DNA from: Mycolicibacterium vulneris
GTDB taxonomy: Bacteria > Actinomycetota > Actinomycetes > Mycobacteriales > Mycobacteriaceae
Reading direction: 5' to 3'
Assembly: GCF_002104765.1 (NCBI RefSeq)
Contig: NZ_NCXM01000024.1
Coordinates: 37,731-101,730, forward strand
Length of the DNA: 64,000 bases
Of the stretch, positions 15,725 through 24,790 are shown in pieces. The position numbers and the translations under genes are program-made. The first letter of the stretch is position 1; the number at the start of each line of letters is the position of its first letter. The notes beneath the pieces are model-generated. The model was not told the origin of the DNA. It made no database searches and saw nothing but the letters and a program-made list of their open reading frames with translations.

Positions 15725-16276
15725 TCACGTTGCCAGGCACAGTTTCACCGCGTTCTTTTTCGTGTCGTTGAGTTGATCGACCCGCTTGTTGAATTCCCCG
15801 GTCCCCGCGTGGGTGCCGATGGCGTTTGCCACCGCGCGAGCGGCGTCGATGTAGGCGTTGAAGGCGTCCTTGATCTGCTGCGACATCGCATCACTGAAAC
15901 TGTTGCCCACCGTGGTGGCGCTGTCGTTGAGGGCGTCTATGGCCGGGCCCTCGGTCGGGCCGGTGCCGCTTCCCGCGTTGAACGCCTTGACAAATTCGTT
16001 GGTCTTGTCGATCGCGTTCTTGCTGGTGGTGATCAGCGTGGCGCAGGCGGTGCGCACCGCCTTGGTGGTCAGCGACTGTTGCCGCTGAGATTCCCGGACG
16101 CTCGAAGTCACCGACGACGCGGACACCGACGCCGACACCGACTGCCGGTAGGCCGGCGCCACTTTGGTGTCCGGCGTTGCCGTGCCGTTGGTGACGGAGG
16201 TGCACCCGACGATGCCCATCAGCGTCACGGCGACACACCCGAGGGCCAATGCCCCGCGCCGGGGTACAGCCTTCAC
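15725..16276 (-). CDS. putative lipoprotein, unknown function
   Basis: A 183-residue product from GTG 16276. It begins VKAVPRRGALALGCVAVTLM then GIVGC, a lipoprotein signal peptide with basic start, hydrophobic core and lipobox IVGC, so the mature protein should begin at that cysteine. The mature part is Ser/Thr/Ala-rich (SVSASVSASSVTSSVRES) and then helical. It matches the position of Rv2240c. The frame is open to 16351, but a start there would bury the signal peptide. It is divergent from aceE. Confidence 0.75.
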   Translation of the reverse strand: MKAVPRRGALALGCVAVTLMGIVGCTSVTNGTATPDTKVAPAYRQSVSASVSASSVTSSVRESQRQQSLTTKAVRTACATLITTSKNAIDKTNEFVKAFNAGSGTGPTEGPAIDALNDSATTVGNSFSDAMSQQIKDAFNAYIDAARAVANAIGTHAGTGEFNKRVDQLNDTKKNAVKLCLAT

Positions 16277-16497
16277 CTGCGTCTGAGCGACGGCACCCCA
16301 CCGGATGAGCACGAACCTGACGTTACCGGGTGGGTTGCCCACCTGCCCCATACACGCCGAGTTGGCGTTCGCCAGGCGAAGCTCCGGCGGCTATCCGACG
16401 TCGGCTACCCGCGCGAAAGACCCGTGCGGCACGATGGTGGGCAGGGTGTGACCCACCCATTACGGCACACATTCCGCCACACAACAGGAGTAGTGCG

Positions 16498-19287
16498 TTG
16501 ACAACCGAGTTCGTGCGCCACGATCTGGCCACAAACCCCACCGGCGCAACCGAACCCGACCGCGTTCGGGTGATCCGCGAGGGGGTGGCCTCCTACCTAC
16601 CCGACATCGATCCGGAAGAGACGTCGGAGTGGCTGGAGTCCTTCGACGAATTGCTGGAGCGTTCCGGCCCGTCGCGGGCGCGCTATCTGATGCTGCGATT
16701 GCTGGAACGAGCCGGCGAGCAGCGAGTCGCCCTCCCGTCGCTGACGTCAACCGATTACGTCAACACCATCCCGACCGAACTCGAGCCGTGGTTCCCCGGC
16801 GACGAGGACGTCGAACGGCGCTACCGGGCGTGGATCCGGTGGAACGCCGCGATCATGGTGCACCGCGCCCAGCGCCCGGGAGTCGGTGTGGGCGGCCACA
16901 TTTCGACCTACGCCTCGTCGGCGGCGCTGTACGAGGTGGGCTTCAACCACTTCTTCCGCGGCAAGTCGCACCCCGGCGGCGGGGACCAGGTGTTCATCCA
17001 GGGCCACGCGTCGCCGGGCATCTATGCGCGCGCGTTCCTGGAAGGCCGCCTGAGCGCCGACCGGATGGACGGCTTCCGGCAGGAGCACAGCCATGCCGGC
17101 GGCGGGCTGCCCTCCTACCCGCACCCGCGACTGATGCCCGACTTCTGGGAATTCCCCACGGTCTCGATGGGCCTGGGCCCGCTCGACGCCATCTACCAGG
17201 CGCGGTTCAACCACTACCTGCACGACCGCGGCATCAAGGACACGTCCGACCAGCATGTGTGGTGCTTCCTGGGCGACGGCGAGATGGACGAGCCGGAGAG
17301 CCGCGGCCTGGCGCACGTCGCCGCGCTGGAGGGTCTGGACAACCTGACGTTCGTCGTCAACTGCAACCTGCAGCGCCTGGACGGCCCGGTGCGCGGCAAC
17401 GGCAAGATCATCCAGGAGCTGGAGTCGTACTTCCGTGGCGCCGGCTGGAACGTCATCAAGGTGGTCTGGGGCCGCGAGTGGGACGCCCTGCTGCACGCCG
17501 ACCGCGACGGTGCGTTGGTGAACCTGATGAACACCACGCCCGACGGCGACTACCAGACGTACAAGGCCAACGACGGCGCCTACGTGCGCGACCACTTCTT
17601 CGGCCGCGACCCGCGCACCAAGGCGCTCGTCGAGAACATGACCGACGCCGAGATCTGGAACCTCAAGCGCGGCGGCCACGACTACCGCAAGGTGTACGCC
17701 GCCTACCGGGCCGCCCTCGACCACAAGGGCCAGCCGACGGTCATCCTGGCCAAGACCATCAAGGGCTACTCGCTGGGCGCACACTTCCAGGGACGCAACG
17801 CCACCCACCAGATGAAAAAGCTTGCGCTGGAAGACCTTAAGCACTTCCGGGACTCCATGCGGATCCCGATCAGCGATGCCCAGCTGGACGAGAATCCCTA
17901 CCTGCCGCCCTACTACCACCCCGGGTCGGACGCCCCGGAGATCCGCTACATGCTCGACCGCCGGCGCACCCTCGGCGGCTTCCTGCCCGAGCGGCGGACC
18001 AAGGCGAAGGCGCTGCGGCTGCCCGGCCGCGACATCTACGCCGCGCTGAAAAAGGGATCGGGCACCCAGGAGGTCGCCACCACCATGGCGACCGTGCGCA
18101 CCTTTAAGGAAGTGTTGCGGGACAAGGAAGTTGGGCCGCGCATCGTGCCGATCATTCCCGACGAGGCGCGGACGTTCGGGATGGATTCGTGGTTCCCGTC
18201 GCTGAAGATCTACAACCGCCTCGGCCAGCTCTACACCGCCGTCGACGCCGAGCTGATGCTGGCGTACAAGGAGAGCGAAGTCGGGCAGATTCTGCACGAG
18301 GGCATCAACGAGGCGGGGTCGGTGGGCTCGTTCATCGCGGCCGGCACGTCGTATGCGACGCACAACGAGCCGATGATCCCGATCTACATCTTCTATTCGA
18401 TGTTCGGTTTCCAGCGCACCGGTGACGGGCTGTGGGCCGCCGCGGACCAGATGGCCCGCGGCTTCCTGCTCGGGGCCACCGCCGGGCGCACCACGTTGAC
18501 CGGCGAAGGCCTGCAGCACGCCGACGGCCACTCGCTGCTGCTGGCCAGCACCAACCCGGCGGTGGTCGCGTACGACCCGGCTTTCGCCTACGAGATCGCC
18601 TACATCGTGGAAAGCGGGCTGGCGCGGATGTTCGGGGAGAACCCCGAGGACGTGTACTTCTACATGACCATCTACAACGAGCCGTACGTGCAGCCGCCGG
18701 AGCCGGAGAACTTCGACCCCGAGGGCGTGCTGCGGGGCCTGTACCGGTATCACGTCGCCACCGAACAGCGGGCCAACAAGGCGCAGATCCTGGCGTCGGG
18801 GGTGGCGGTGCCGTCGGCGCTGAACGCCGCGCAGATGCTGGCCGCGGAGTGGGACGTCGCCGCCGACGTGTGGTCGGTGACCAGCTGGGGCGAGCTGAAC
18901 CGCGACGGCGTGGCCGTCGACCGGGCGCGGCTGCGCCATCCGGACCGGCCGGCCGGCGTCCCGTACGTCACCCAGGCCCTGTCAAACGCCGTCGGGCCGG
19001 TGGTCGCCGTTTCGGACTGGATGCGTGCGGTGCCCGAGCAGATCCGGCCCTGGGTGCCGGGCACCTACGTCACCCTGGGCACTGACGGGTTCGGCTTCTC
19101 CGACACCCGGCCCGCGGCGCGGCGGTACTTCAACACCGACGCCGAGTCGCAGGTGGTGGCGGTGCTGGAGGCGCTGGCCCGCGACGGCGAGATCGACCCG
19201 TCGGTGCCGATCGCGGCCGCCCGCCAGTACAAGATCGACGACGTGCTGGCCGCCCCGGAGCAGACGTCCGACCCCGGCGTGGCCTGA
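16498..19287 (+). CDS. aceE: pyruvate dehydrogenase E1 component AceE
   Basis: A 929-residue homodimeric-type E1 that decarboxylates pyruvate with thiamine diphosphate and acetylates the lipoyl group of E2. The ThDP motif is CFLGDGEMDEPESRGLAHVA, ending with FVVNCNLQRLDGPVRGN; the substrate region includes HSHAGGGLPSYPHPRLMPDF and GEGLQHADGHSLLLA. TTG 16498 is chosen: ACAGGAG (16483-16489) precedes it and the product starts LTTEFVRHDLATNP, as in Rv2241. It supplies acetyl-CoA and lies directly upstream of mabR and the mycolate operon. Confidence 0.96.
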   Translation: MTTEFVRHDLATNPTGATEPDRVRVIREGVASYLPDIDPEETSEWLESFDELLERSGPSRARYLMLRLLERAGEQRVALPSLTSTDYVNTIPTELEPWFPGDEDVERRYRAWIRWNAAIMVHRAQRPGVGVGGHISTYASSAALYEVGFNHFFRGKSHPGGGDQVFIQGHASPGIYARAFLEGRLSADRMDGFRQEHSHAGGGLPSYPHPRLMPDFWEFPTVSMGLGPLDAIYQARFNHYLHDRGIKDTSDQHVWCFLGDGEMDEPESRGLAHVAALEGLDNLTFVVNCNLQRLDGPVRGNGKIIQELESYFRGAGWNVIKVVWGREWDALLHADRDGALVNLMNTTPDGDYQTYKANDGAYVRDHFFGRDPRTKALVENMTDAEIWNLKRGGHDYRKVYAAYRAALDHKGQPTVILAKTIKGYSLGAHFQGRNATHQMKKLALEDLKHFRDSMRIPISDAQLDENPYLPPYYHPGSDAPEIRYMLDRRRTLGGFLPERRTKAKALRLPGRDIYAALKKGSGTQEVATTMATVRTFKEVLRDKEVGPRIVPIIPDEARTFGMDSWFPSLKIYNRLGQLYTAVDAELMLAYKESEVGQILHEGINEAGSVGSFIAAGTSYATHNEPMIPIYIFYSMFGFQRTGDGLWAAADQMARGFLLGATAGRTTLTGEGLQHADGHSLLLASTNPAVVAYDPAFAYEIAYIVESGLARMFGENPEDVYFYMTIYNEPYVQPPEPENFDPEGVLRGLYRYHVATEQRANKAQILASGVAVPSALNAAQMLAAEWDVAADVWSVTSWGELNRDGVAVDRARLRHPDRPAGVPYVTQALSNAVGPVVAVSDWMRAVPEQIRPWVPGTYVTLGTDGFGFSDTRPAARRYFNTDAESQVVAVLEALARDGEIDPSVPIAAARQYKIDDVLAAPEQTSDPGVA

Positions 19288-19411
19288 CCCCGGGACGCAC
19301 CTCGCTCGGCCCAGGACCTGCACCCCGCTACCCGCAACCTTGAGGCATTCTTAAGAACGCCACGCGCCGCCTTTGGCGGAAACTTCCAGAAAAGGCGCGT
19401 AGGTTTTAGGG

Positions 19412-20734
19412 GTGAATGACAACCCCTTCGCCGGTCCGTTCGCCAAGCAGCCCCGATCCCCCCTGGAGCTGCTGGACACCGTGCCGGATTCCGTCCTGCG
19501 GCGGCTGAAGCAGTACTCCGGTCGGCTGGCCACCGAAGCGGTCTCGGTGATGGGCGATCGGTTGCCGTTCTTCGCCGACCTGGAAGCGTCGCAGCGGGCC
19601 AGCATGGCGTTGGTGGTGCAGACAGCCATCAACAACTTCGCCGAGTGGATGCAGGACCCGCACAGCAACGTCAGCCACACCGCGCAAGCGTTTGAGCTGG
19701 TGCCCCAGGACCTCGCCCGCCGCATCGCGCTGCGCCACAGCGTCGACATGGCGCGCGTGACCATGGACTTCTTCGAAGAGGCCGTCCCGCTGCTGGCCCG
19801 CTCCGACGAGCAGCTGACCGCGCTGACGGTGGGCATCCTCAAGTACAGCCGCGACCTGGCGTTCACCGCCGCGACCGCCTACGCGAACGCGGCCGAGGCC
19901 CGCGGGACCTGGGACAGCCGGATGGAGGCCAGCGTCGTCGACGCGGTTGTCCGCGGCGACACCGGCCCCGAGCTGCTGTCCCGCGCAGCCGCACTGAACT
20001 GGGACACCACCGCCCCGGCGACGGTCGTGGTCGGCACCCCGGCCCCCGGGCGTGACGGGTCGACCGGCCCGGACGACAGCGAGCGCGCGAGCCAGCACGT
20101 CCGCGATATCGCCGCACAGCACGGGCGCGCGGCCCTCACCGACGTGCACGGCACCTGGCTGGTCGCGATCGTCTCCGGCCAACTGTCACCAACCGACAAA
20201 TTCCTGGGCGATCTGCTGGTCGCGTTCGCCGACGGCCCCGTGGTCGTCGGACCTACCGCGCCCATGCTGACGGCCGCCTACCACAGCGCCAGCGAGGCGA
20301 TATCCGGCATGAACGCCGTCGGCGGCTGGCGCGGGGCGCCACGTCCGGTGCCGGCCCGCGAACTGCTGCCCGAACGGGCCCTGATGGGCGATGCGTCGGC
20401 GATTGTGGCGCTGCACACCGACGTGATGGGCCCGCTGGCCGACGCCGGTCCTACGCTGATCGAGACTCTTGACGCTTACTTAGATTGTGGCGGCGCGATT
20501 GAGGCTTGTGCCAGAAAGTTGTTCGTTCATCCAAACACCGTGCGCTACCGACTCAGGCGGATCACCGACTTCACCGGCCGCGATCCCATGCAGCCCCGTG
20601 ACGCATATGTGCTGCGAGTGGCAGCGACGGTCGGCCAGCTCAACTATCCGACCACTCCGTCCAGCGCCGCTGGCAACGCCATGCCAGCGGTCCCGCTGCC
20701 GGTCAAAGGGGCCGTTGTGAGGCAATCCGGGTGA
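19412..20734 (+). CDS. mabR: PucR-family transcriptional regulator MabR
   Basis: The 440-residue regulator has a C-terminal PucR-type helix-turn-helix (LDAYLDCGGAIEACARKLFV, then HPNTVRYRLRRITDFTGRDP) and a long N-terminal GGDEF-like/sensory region. Its position immediately before fabD matches Rv2242, named MabR in M. tuberculosis, which binds the fabD promoter and controls the FAS-II operon in response to long-chain acyl-CoA. GTG 19412. The gap to fabD (143 bases) carries an inverted repeat that fits its operator. Confidence 0.9.
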   Translation: MNDNPFAGPFAKQPRSPLELLDTVPDSVLRRLKQYSGRLATEAVSVMGDRLPFFADLEASQRASMALVVQTAINNFAEWMQDPHSNVSHTAQAFELVPQDLARRIALRHSVDMARVTMDFFEEAVPLLARSDEQLTALTVGILKYSRDLAFTAATAYANAAEARGTWDSRMEASVVDAVVRGDTGPELLSRAAALNWDTTAPATVVVGTPAPGRDGSTGPDDSERASQHVRDIAAQHGRAALTDVHGTWLVAIVSGQLSPTDKFLGDLLVAFADGPVVVGPTAPMLTAAYHSASEAISGMNAVGGWRGAPRPVPARELLPERALMGDASAIVALHTDVMGPLADAGPTLIETLDAYLDCGGAIEACARKLFVHPNTVRYRLRRITDFTGRDPMQPRDAYVLRVAATVGQLNYPTTPSSAAGNAMPAVPLPVKGAVVRQSG

Positions 20735-20790
20735 CAGTGACTTAGGCGACAGGTCGCGCCACGATATCAAACCAGTAGCTTAAGGAGCCG

Positions 20791-20811
20791 TTTTGTAGGG
20801 TCTACACAAAA
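20791..20811. promoter_or_regulatory. inverted repeat upstream of fabD, likely MabR operator
   Basis: TTTTGT (20791-20796) and ACAAAA (20806-20811) form perfect 6-base arms with a 9-base spacer, 67 bases before the fabD start. I recall this arrangement for the MabR-binding site in M. tuberculosis; the assignment rests on that memory and on position between mabR and its target operon. Confidence 0.7.
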
Positions 20812-20877
20812 AGCTAAGACGAGGTTCATAATCTGTTACACCCGCCAAAACCGTTTCCACAGTGTTCTCTTAAACAC

Positions 20878-21786
20878 GTGATTGCATTGCTTGCGCCCGG
20901 ACAGGGTTCGCAGACCGAGGGGATGCTCTCGCCATGGCTGGAGCTCGCCGGTGCCGCTGACCAGTTGGCGCTGTGGTCCAAGGCCAGTGGCCTCGATCTC
21001 GCGCGCCTGGGCACCACCGCATCGACCGAAGAGATCACCGACACCGCGGTCACCCAGCCGCTGGTCGTGGCCGCCACGCTGCTGGCCCACCAGGAGCTGA
21101 CCAAGCGCGGTCTGCTGTCGGACGCCGACCTGGTCGTGGCCGGCCACTCCGTCGGAGAGATCGCCGCCTACGCGATCGCCGGCGTGATCGCCGCGGACGA
21201 CGCCGTCGCGCTGGCCGCCACCCGTGGCGCCGAGATGGCCAAGGCTTGCGCCCTCGAGCCGACCGGCATGTCTGCGGTGCTCGGCGGCGACGAGGGCGAG
21301 GTCCTGGCCCGTCTCGAGCAGCTCGACCTGTTCCCGGCCAACCGCAACGCCGCCGGGCAGATCGTCGCCGCCGGCCCGCTGACCGCGCTGGAGAAGCTGG
21401 CCGAAGACCCGCCGGAGAAGGCCCGGGTGCGTGCCCTCGGTGTGGCCGGAGCGTTCCACACCAAGTACATGGCGTCGGCTCTCGATGGCTACGCCGCCGC
21501 GGCGGCCGCCATTCAGACGTTCGAGCCCACCGCCAAGCTGCTGTCGAACCGCGACGGCAAGCCGGTCGCCTCGGCGGCCGCGGCGATGGAGGCGCTGGTC
21601 AATCAGCTGACCCAGCCGGTCCGCTGGGACCTGTGCACCGCGACGCTGCGTGACCTGGAAGTCACTGCGGCAGTGGAGTTCCCGCCCGCGGGCACGCTCA
21701 CCGGCATCGCCAAACGAGAACTTCGGGGGGTGACGGCTCGTGCCGTCAAGTCGCCCGCAGACCTGGACGCTTTGGCCGAGCTCTAA
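20878..21786 (+). CDS. fabD: malonyl-CoA:ACP transacylase FabD
   Basis: The 302-residue enzyme loads malonyl from CoA onto AcpM for FAS-II elongation. It opens IALLAPGQGSQTEGML (the GQGSQ motif), has VVAGHSVGEIAAYAIAG with nucleophile Ser91, and AGAFHTKYMASALDG with the catalytic histidine. GTG 20878 is the first start after the operator. It heads fabD-acpM-kasA-kasB-accD6 (Rv2243-Rv2247 order), all on the same strand with short gaps. Confidence 0.96.
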   Translation: MIALLAPGQGSQTEGMLSPWLELAGAADQLALWSKASGLDLARLGTTASTEEITDTAVTQPLVVAATLLAHQELTKRGLLSDADLVVAGHSVGEIAAYAIAGVIAADDAVALAATRGAEMAKACALEPTGMSAVLGGDEGEVLARLEQLDLFPANRNAAGQIVAAGPLTALEKLAEDPPEKARVRALGVAGAFHTKYMASALDGYAAAAAAIQTFEPTAKLLSNRDGKPVASAAAAMEALVNQLTQPVRWDLCTATLRDLEVTAAVEFPPAGTLTGIAKRELRGVTARAVKSPADLDALAEL

Positions 21787-21873
21787 AGCCAGCTCGACCA
21801 GTTGCACAACCAGTACAACCGCATATCAAGTCAATTCGACTAACACGCAACACATCACGAAGGGAAGCACGCT

Positions 21874-22221
21874 GTGGCTGTCAGCCAGGAAGAAATCATC
21901 GCCGGTATCGCCGAGATCATCGAAGAGGTGACCGGTATCGAGCCCTCCGAGGTCACCCCGGAGAAGTCCTTCGTCGACGACCTGGACATCGACTCGCTGT
22001 CGATGGTCGAGATCGCCGTTCAGACCGAAGACAAGTACGGCGTCAAGATCCCGGACGAAGACCTCGCCGGTCTGCGTACCGTCGGTGACGTCGTCTCCTA
22101 CATCCAGAAGCTCGAGGAAGAAGACCCCGAGGCCGCCGCAGCACTGCGGGCGAAGCTCGAGTCGGAGAACCCCGACGCCGTGGCCAACGTCAAGGCGAGG
22201 CTGGAAGCGGACACCAAGTGA
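21874..22221 (+). CDS. acpM: meromycolate-extension acyl carrier protein AcpM
   Basis: This 115-residue acidic carrier protein has the phosphopantetheine site VDDLDIDSLSMVEIAVQTED with Ser41. Its tail beyond residue 80 (EDPEAAAALRAKLESENPDA and on) is the C-terminal extension that marks mycobacterial AcpM rather than ordinary ACP. It shuttles growing meromycolate chains between FAS-II enzymes. GTG start with GAAGGGAAG upstream; the stop overlaps kasA by 4 bases, securing 1:1 coupling. Confidence 0.97.
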   Translation: MAVSQEEIIAGIAEIIEEVTGIEPSEVTPEKSFVDDLDIDSLSMVEIAVQTEDKYGVKIPDEDLAGLRTVGDVVSYIQKLEEEDPEAAAALRAKLESENPDAVANVKARLEADTK

Positions 22222-23468
22222 GCAAGCCTTCCACTGCTAATGGCGGTTACCCCAACGTTGTGGTAACCGCCGTCGCGGCGACGACTTCGATCGCGCCGGA
22301 CATCGAGAGCACGTGGAAGGGATTGCTGGCCGGCGAAAGCGGCATCCACGTACTCGAAGACGAGTTCGTCCATAAGTGGGACCTGCCCGTCAAGATCGGC
22401 GGTCACCTCAAGGAGCCCATCGACGAGCTCATGAGCAGGCTGGACATGCGGCGCATGTCGTATGTCCAGCGGTTGGCCAAGCTGCTGAGCAGTCAGCTGT
22501 GGGAGACCGCCGGTAGCCCCGAGGTCGATCCCGACCGGTTCTCGGTCGTGGTCGGCACCGGGCTCGGCGGCGCCGAGCGGATCGTTGAGACCTACGACCT
22601 GATGAACGAGGGTGGCCCCCGCAAGGTGTCGCCGCTCGCCGTTCAGATGATCATGCCCAACGGCGCCGCGGCGGTGGTGGGCCTGCAGCTCGGTGCCCGC
22701 GCCGGGGTCATCACCCCGGTCTCGGCCTGCTCGTCGGGTTCGGAGGCCATCGCCCACGCGTGGCGTCAGATCGTCATGGGTGACGCGGACTTCGCCGTCT
22801 GCGGTGGGGTCGAGGGCCCCATCGAAGCGCTGCCCATCGCGGCGTTCTCGATGATGCGGGCGATGTCGACGCGTAACGATGAGCCCGAGCGCGCATCGCG
22901 GCCGTTCGACAAGGACCGCGACGGCTTCGTGTTCGGTGAAGCCGGGGCGATGATGATCATCGAGACCGAAGAGCACGCCAAGGCTCGTGGCGCCAAGCCA
23001 CTGGCCCGGTTGATGGGTGCCGGCATCACCTCGGACGCTTTCCACATGGTGGCACCGGCGGCGGACGGCGTGCGCGCCGGTCGCGCAATGACCCGGTCGC
23101 TGGAGTTGGCGGGGTTGTCCCCCAAGGACGTCGACCACGTCAACGCCCACGGGACGGCAACCCCGATCGGTGATACGGCCGAGGCCAACGCCATTCGCGT
23201 CGCGGGTTGCCAGGAGGCGGCCGTGTACGCACCGAAGTCGGCTCTGGGGCACTCCATCGGTGCCGTCGGGGCTCTGGAATCTGTTCTCACGGTATTGAGC
23301 CTTCGGGACGGCGTGATACCGCCAACACTCAACTACGAAACCCCCGATCCCGAGATCGACTTGGACGTTGTCGCGGGCGAACCTCGCTACGGCGACTTCC
23401 GTTATGCGATCAACAACTCGTTCGGGTTCGGTGGCCACAACGTGGCACTCGCCTTCGGGCGTTACTGA
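22218..23468 (+). CDS. kasA: beta-ketoacyl-ACP synthase KasA
   Basis: The 416-residue condensing enzyme has the catalytic triad in the expected places: Cys171 in ITPVSACSSGSEAIAHAW, a histidine in VNAHGTATPIGDTAEAN and a second in KSALGHSIGAVGALES. It extends acyl chains in the first rounds of meromycolate synthesis and is a known drug target (thiolactomycin site). GTG 22218 overlaps the acpM stop. No odd residues were noted. Confidence 0.97.
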   Translation: MSKPSTANGGYPNVVVTAVAATTSIAPDIESTWKGLLAGESGIHVLEDEFVHKWDLPVKIGGHLKEPIDELMSRLDMRRMSYVQRLAKLLSSQLWETAGSPEVDPDRFSVVVGTGLGGAERIVETYDLMNEGGPRKVSPLAVQMIMPNGAAAVVGLQLGARAGVITPVSACSSGSEAIAHAWRQIVMGDADFAVCGGVEGPIEALPIAAFSMMRAMSTRNDEPERASRPFDKDRDGFVFGEAGAMMIIETEEHAKARGAKPLARLMGAGITSDAFHMVAPAADGVRAGRAMTRSLELAGLSPKDVDHVNAHGTATPIGDTAEANAIRVAGCQEAAVYAPKSALGHSIGAVGALESVLTVLSLRDGVIPPTLNYETPDPEIDLDVVAGEPRYGDFRYAINNSFGFGGHNVALAFGRY

Positions 23469-23504
23469 GCGCTGCCAAGCACGGAAGGAACTTTCGCAAG
23501 ACCC

Positions 23505-24758
23505 ATGACAGAGCTGGTTACCGGGAAAGCGCTCCCGAATGTGGTCGTCACTGGCATTGCCATGACGACCGCCCTGGCAACCGATGCCGAGAACACGTGG
23601 AAGTTGTTGCAAGACGGGCAAAGTGGCATCCGCACTCTCGAGGATCCGTTTGTCACGGAATACGACCTGCCGGTCCGCATCGGCGGCCACCTGTTGGAGG
23701 ATTTCGACAGTCAGCTCACCCGCATCGAGCTGCGCCGGTCGGGCTACCTGCAGCGGATGTCCACCGTTCTGGGCCGGCGGGTATGGGAGAACGCTGGTTC
23801 GCCCGAGGTCGACACCGGCCGACTGATGGTGTCGATCGGTACCGGCCTGGGCTCGGCCGAAGAGCTCGTCTTCGGGTATGACGAGATGCGCACGCGCGGC
23901 TACCGGGCCATGTCCCCGCTGACCGTGCAGAAGTACATGCCCAACGGCGCGGCTGCGGCGGTCGGCCTGGAACGGCACGCCAAGGCCGGGGTGATGACGC
24001 CGATCTCGGCCTGTGCTTCCGGTTCGGAGGGCGTCGCGCGGGCCTGGCAACAGATCGTGCTCGGCGAGGCCGACATCGCGATCTGCGGTGGCGTGGAAAC
24101 GAAGATCGAGGCGGTGCCCATCGCCGGCTTTGCCAACATGCGCATCGTGTTGTCCACCAACAACGACAACCCCGCCGGTGCGTGCCGCCCCTTCGACCGG
24201 GACCGCGACGGGTTCGTGTTCGGCGAGGGCGGCGCGCTGATGGTGATCGAGACCGAGGAGCACGCAAAGGCGCGTGGCGCGAACATCCTGGCCCGGATCA
24301 TGGGGGCCAGCATCACCTCGGACGGGTTCCACATGGTGGCGCCGGATCCCAACGGCGAACGCGCCGGCTACGCCATGAGCCGGGCGATCCAGCTCGCGGG
24401 CCTCACTCCCGGCGACATCGACCACGTCAACGCCCACGCCACCGGCACCTCGGTGGGTGACCTGGCCGAGGGCAAGGCGATCAACAACGCCCTGGGTAGC
24501 AACAAGCCCGCGGTGTACGCGCCCAAGTCCGCCCTCGGCCACTCGGTGGGTGCGGTCGGTGCGGTGGAATCCATTTTGACCGTGCTCGCCCTGCGCGACC
24601 AGGTGGTCCCACCCACGCTCAACCTGGAAAACCTCGACCCCGAAATCGACCTGGACGTCGTGGCCGGCAAGCCCCGTCCCGGTAACTACGAGTACGCGAT
24701 CAACAACTCGTTCGGCTTCGGCGGACACAACGTGGCCATCGCCTTCGGGCGGTACTGA
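23505..24758 (+). CDS. kasB: beta-ketoacyl-ACP synthase KasB
   Basis: A 417-residue paralogue of KasA encoded 36 bases downstream. Catalytic residues are Cys170 (TPISACASGSEGVARAW) and histidines in VNAHATGTSVGDLAEGK and KSALGHSVGAVGAVES. KasB carries out the last elongation steps that make full-length mycolates and affects acid-fastness. The annotated M. tuberculosis protein is longer at the N-terminus (438 residues by memory); ATG 23505 here has GGAAGGAA upstream and matches the domain start. Confidence 0.96.
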   Translation: MTELVTGKALPNVVVTGIAMTTALATDAENTWKLLQDGQSGIRTLEDPFVTEYDLPVRIGGHLLEDFDSQLTRIELRRSGYLQRMSTVLGRRVWENAGSPEVDTGRLMVSIGTGLGSAEELVFGYDEMRTRGYRAMSPLTVQKYMPNGAAAAVGLERHAKAGVMTPISACASGSEGVARAWQQIVLGEADIAICGGVETKIEAVPIAGFANMRIVLSTNNDNPAGACRPFDRDRDGFVFGEGGALMVIETEEHAKARGANILARIMGASITSDGFHMVAPDPNGERAGYAMSRAIQLAGLTPGDIDHVNAHATGTSVGDLAEGKAINNALGSNKPAVYAPKSALGHSVGAVGAVESILTVLALRDQVVPPTLNLENLDPEIDLDVVAGKPRPGNYEYAINNSFGFGGHNVAIAFGRY

Positions 24759-24790
24759 ACCGAGCAACACCGAATATCAGGAGACCTGCG

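Noticed and set aside
16747..18939. 730-residue open frame antisense to aceE
   Set aside because: Shadow frame created by high-GC codon bias; the plus strand carries a full, clearly homologous AceE.
22098..24770. 890-residue open frame antisense to kasA and kasB
   Set aside because: Antisense shadow across two well-conserved condensing enzymes and the gap between them; composition is His/Arg/Gly-rich without motifs.
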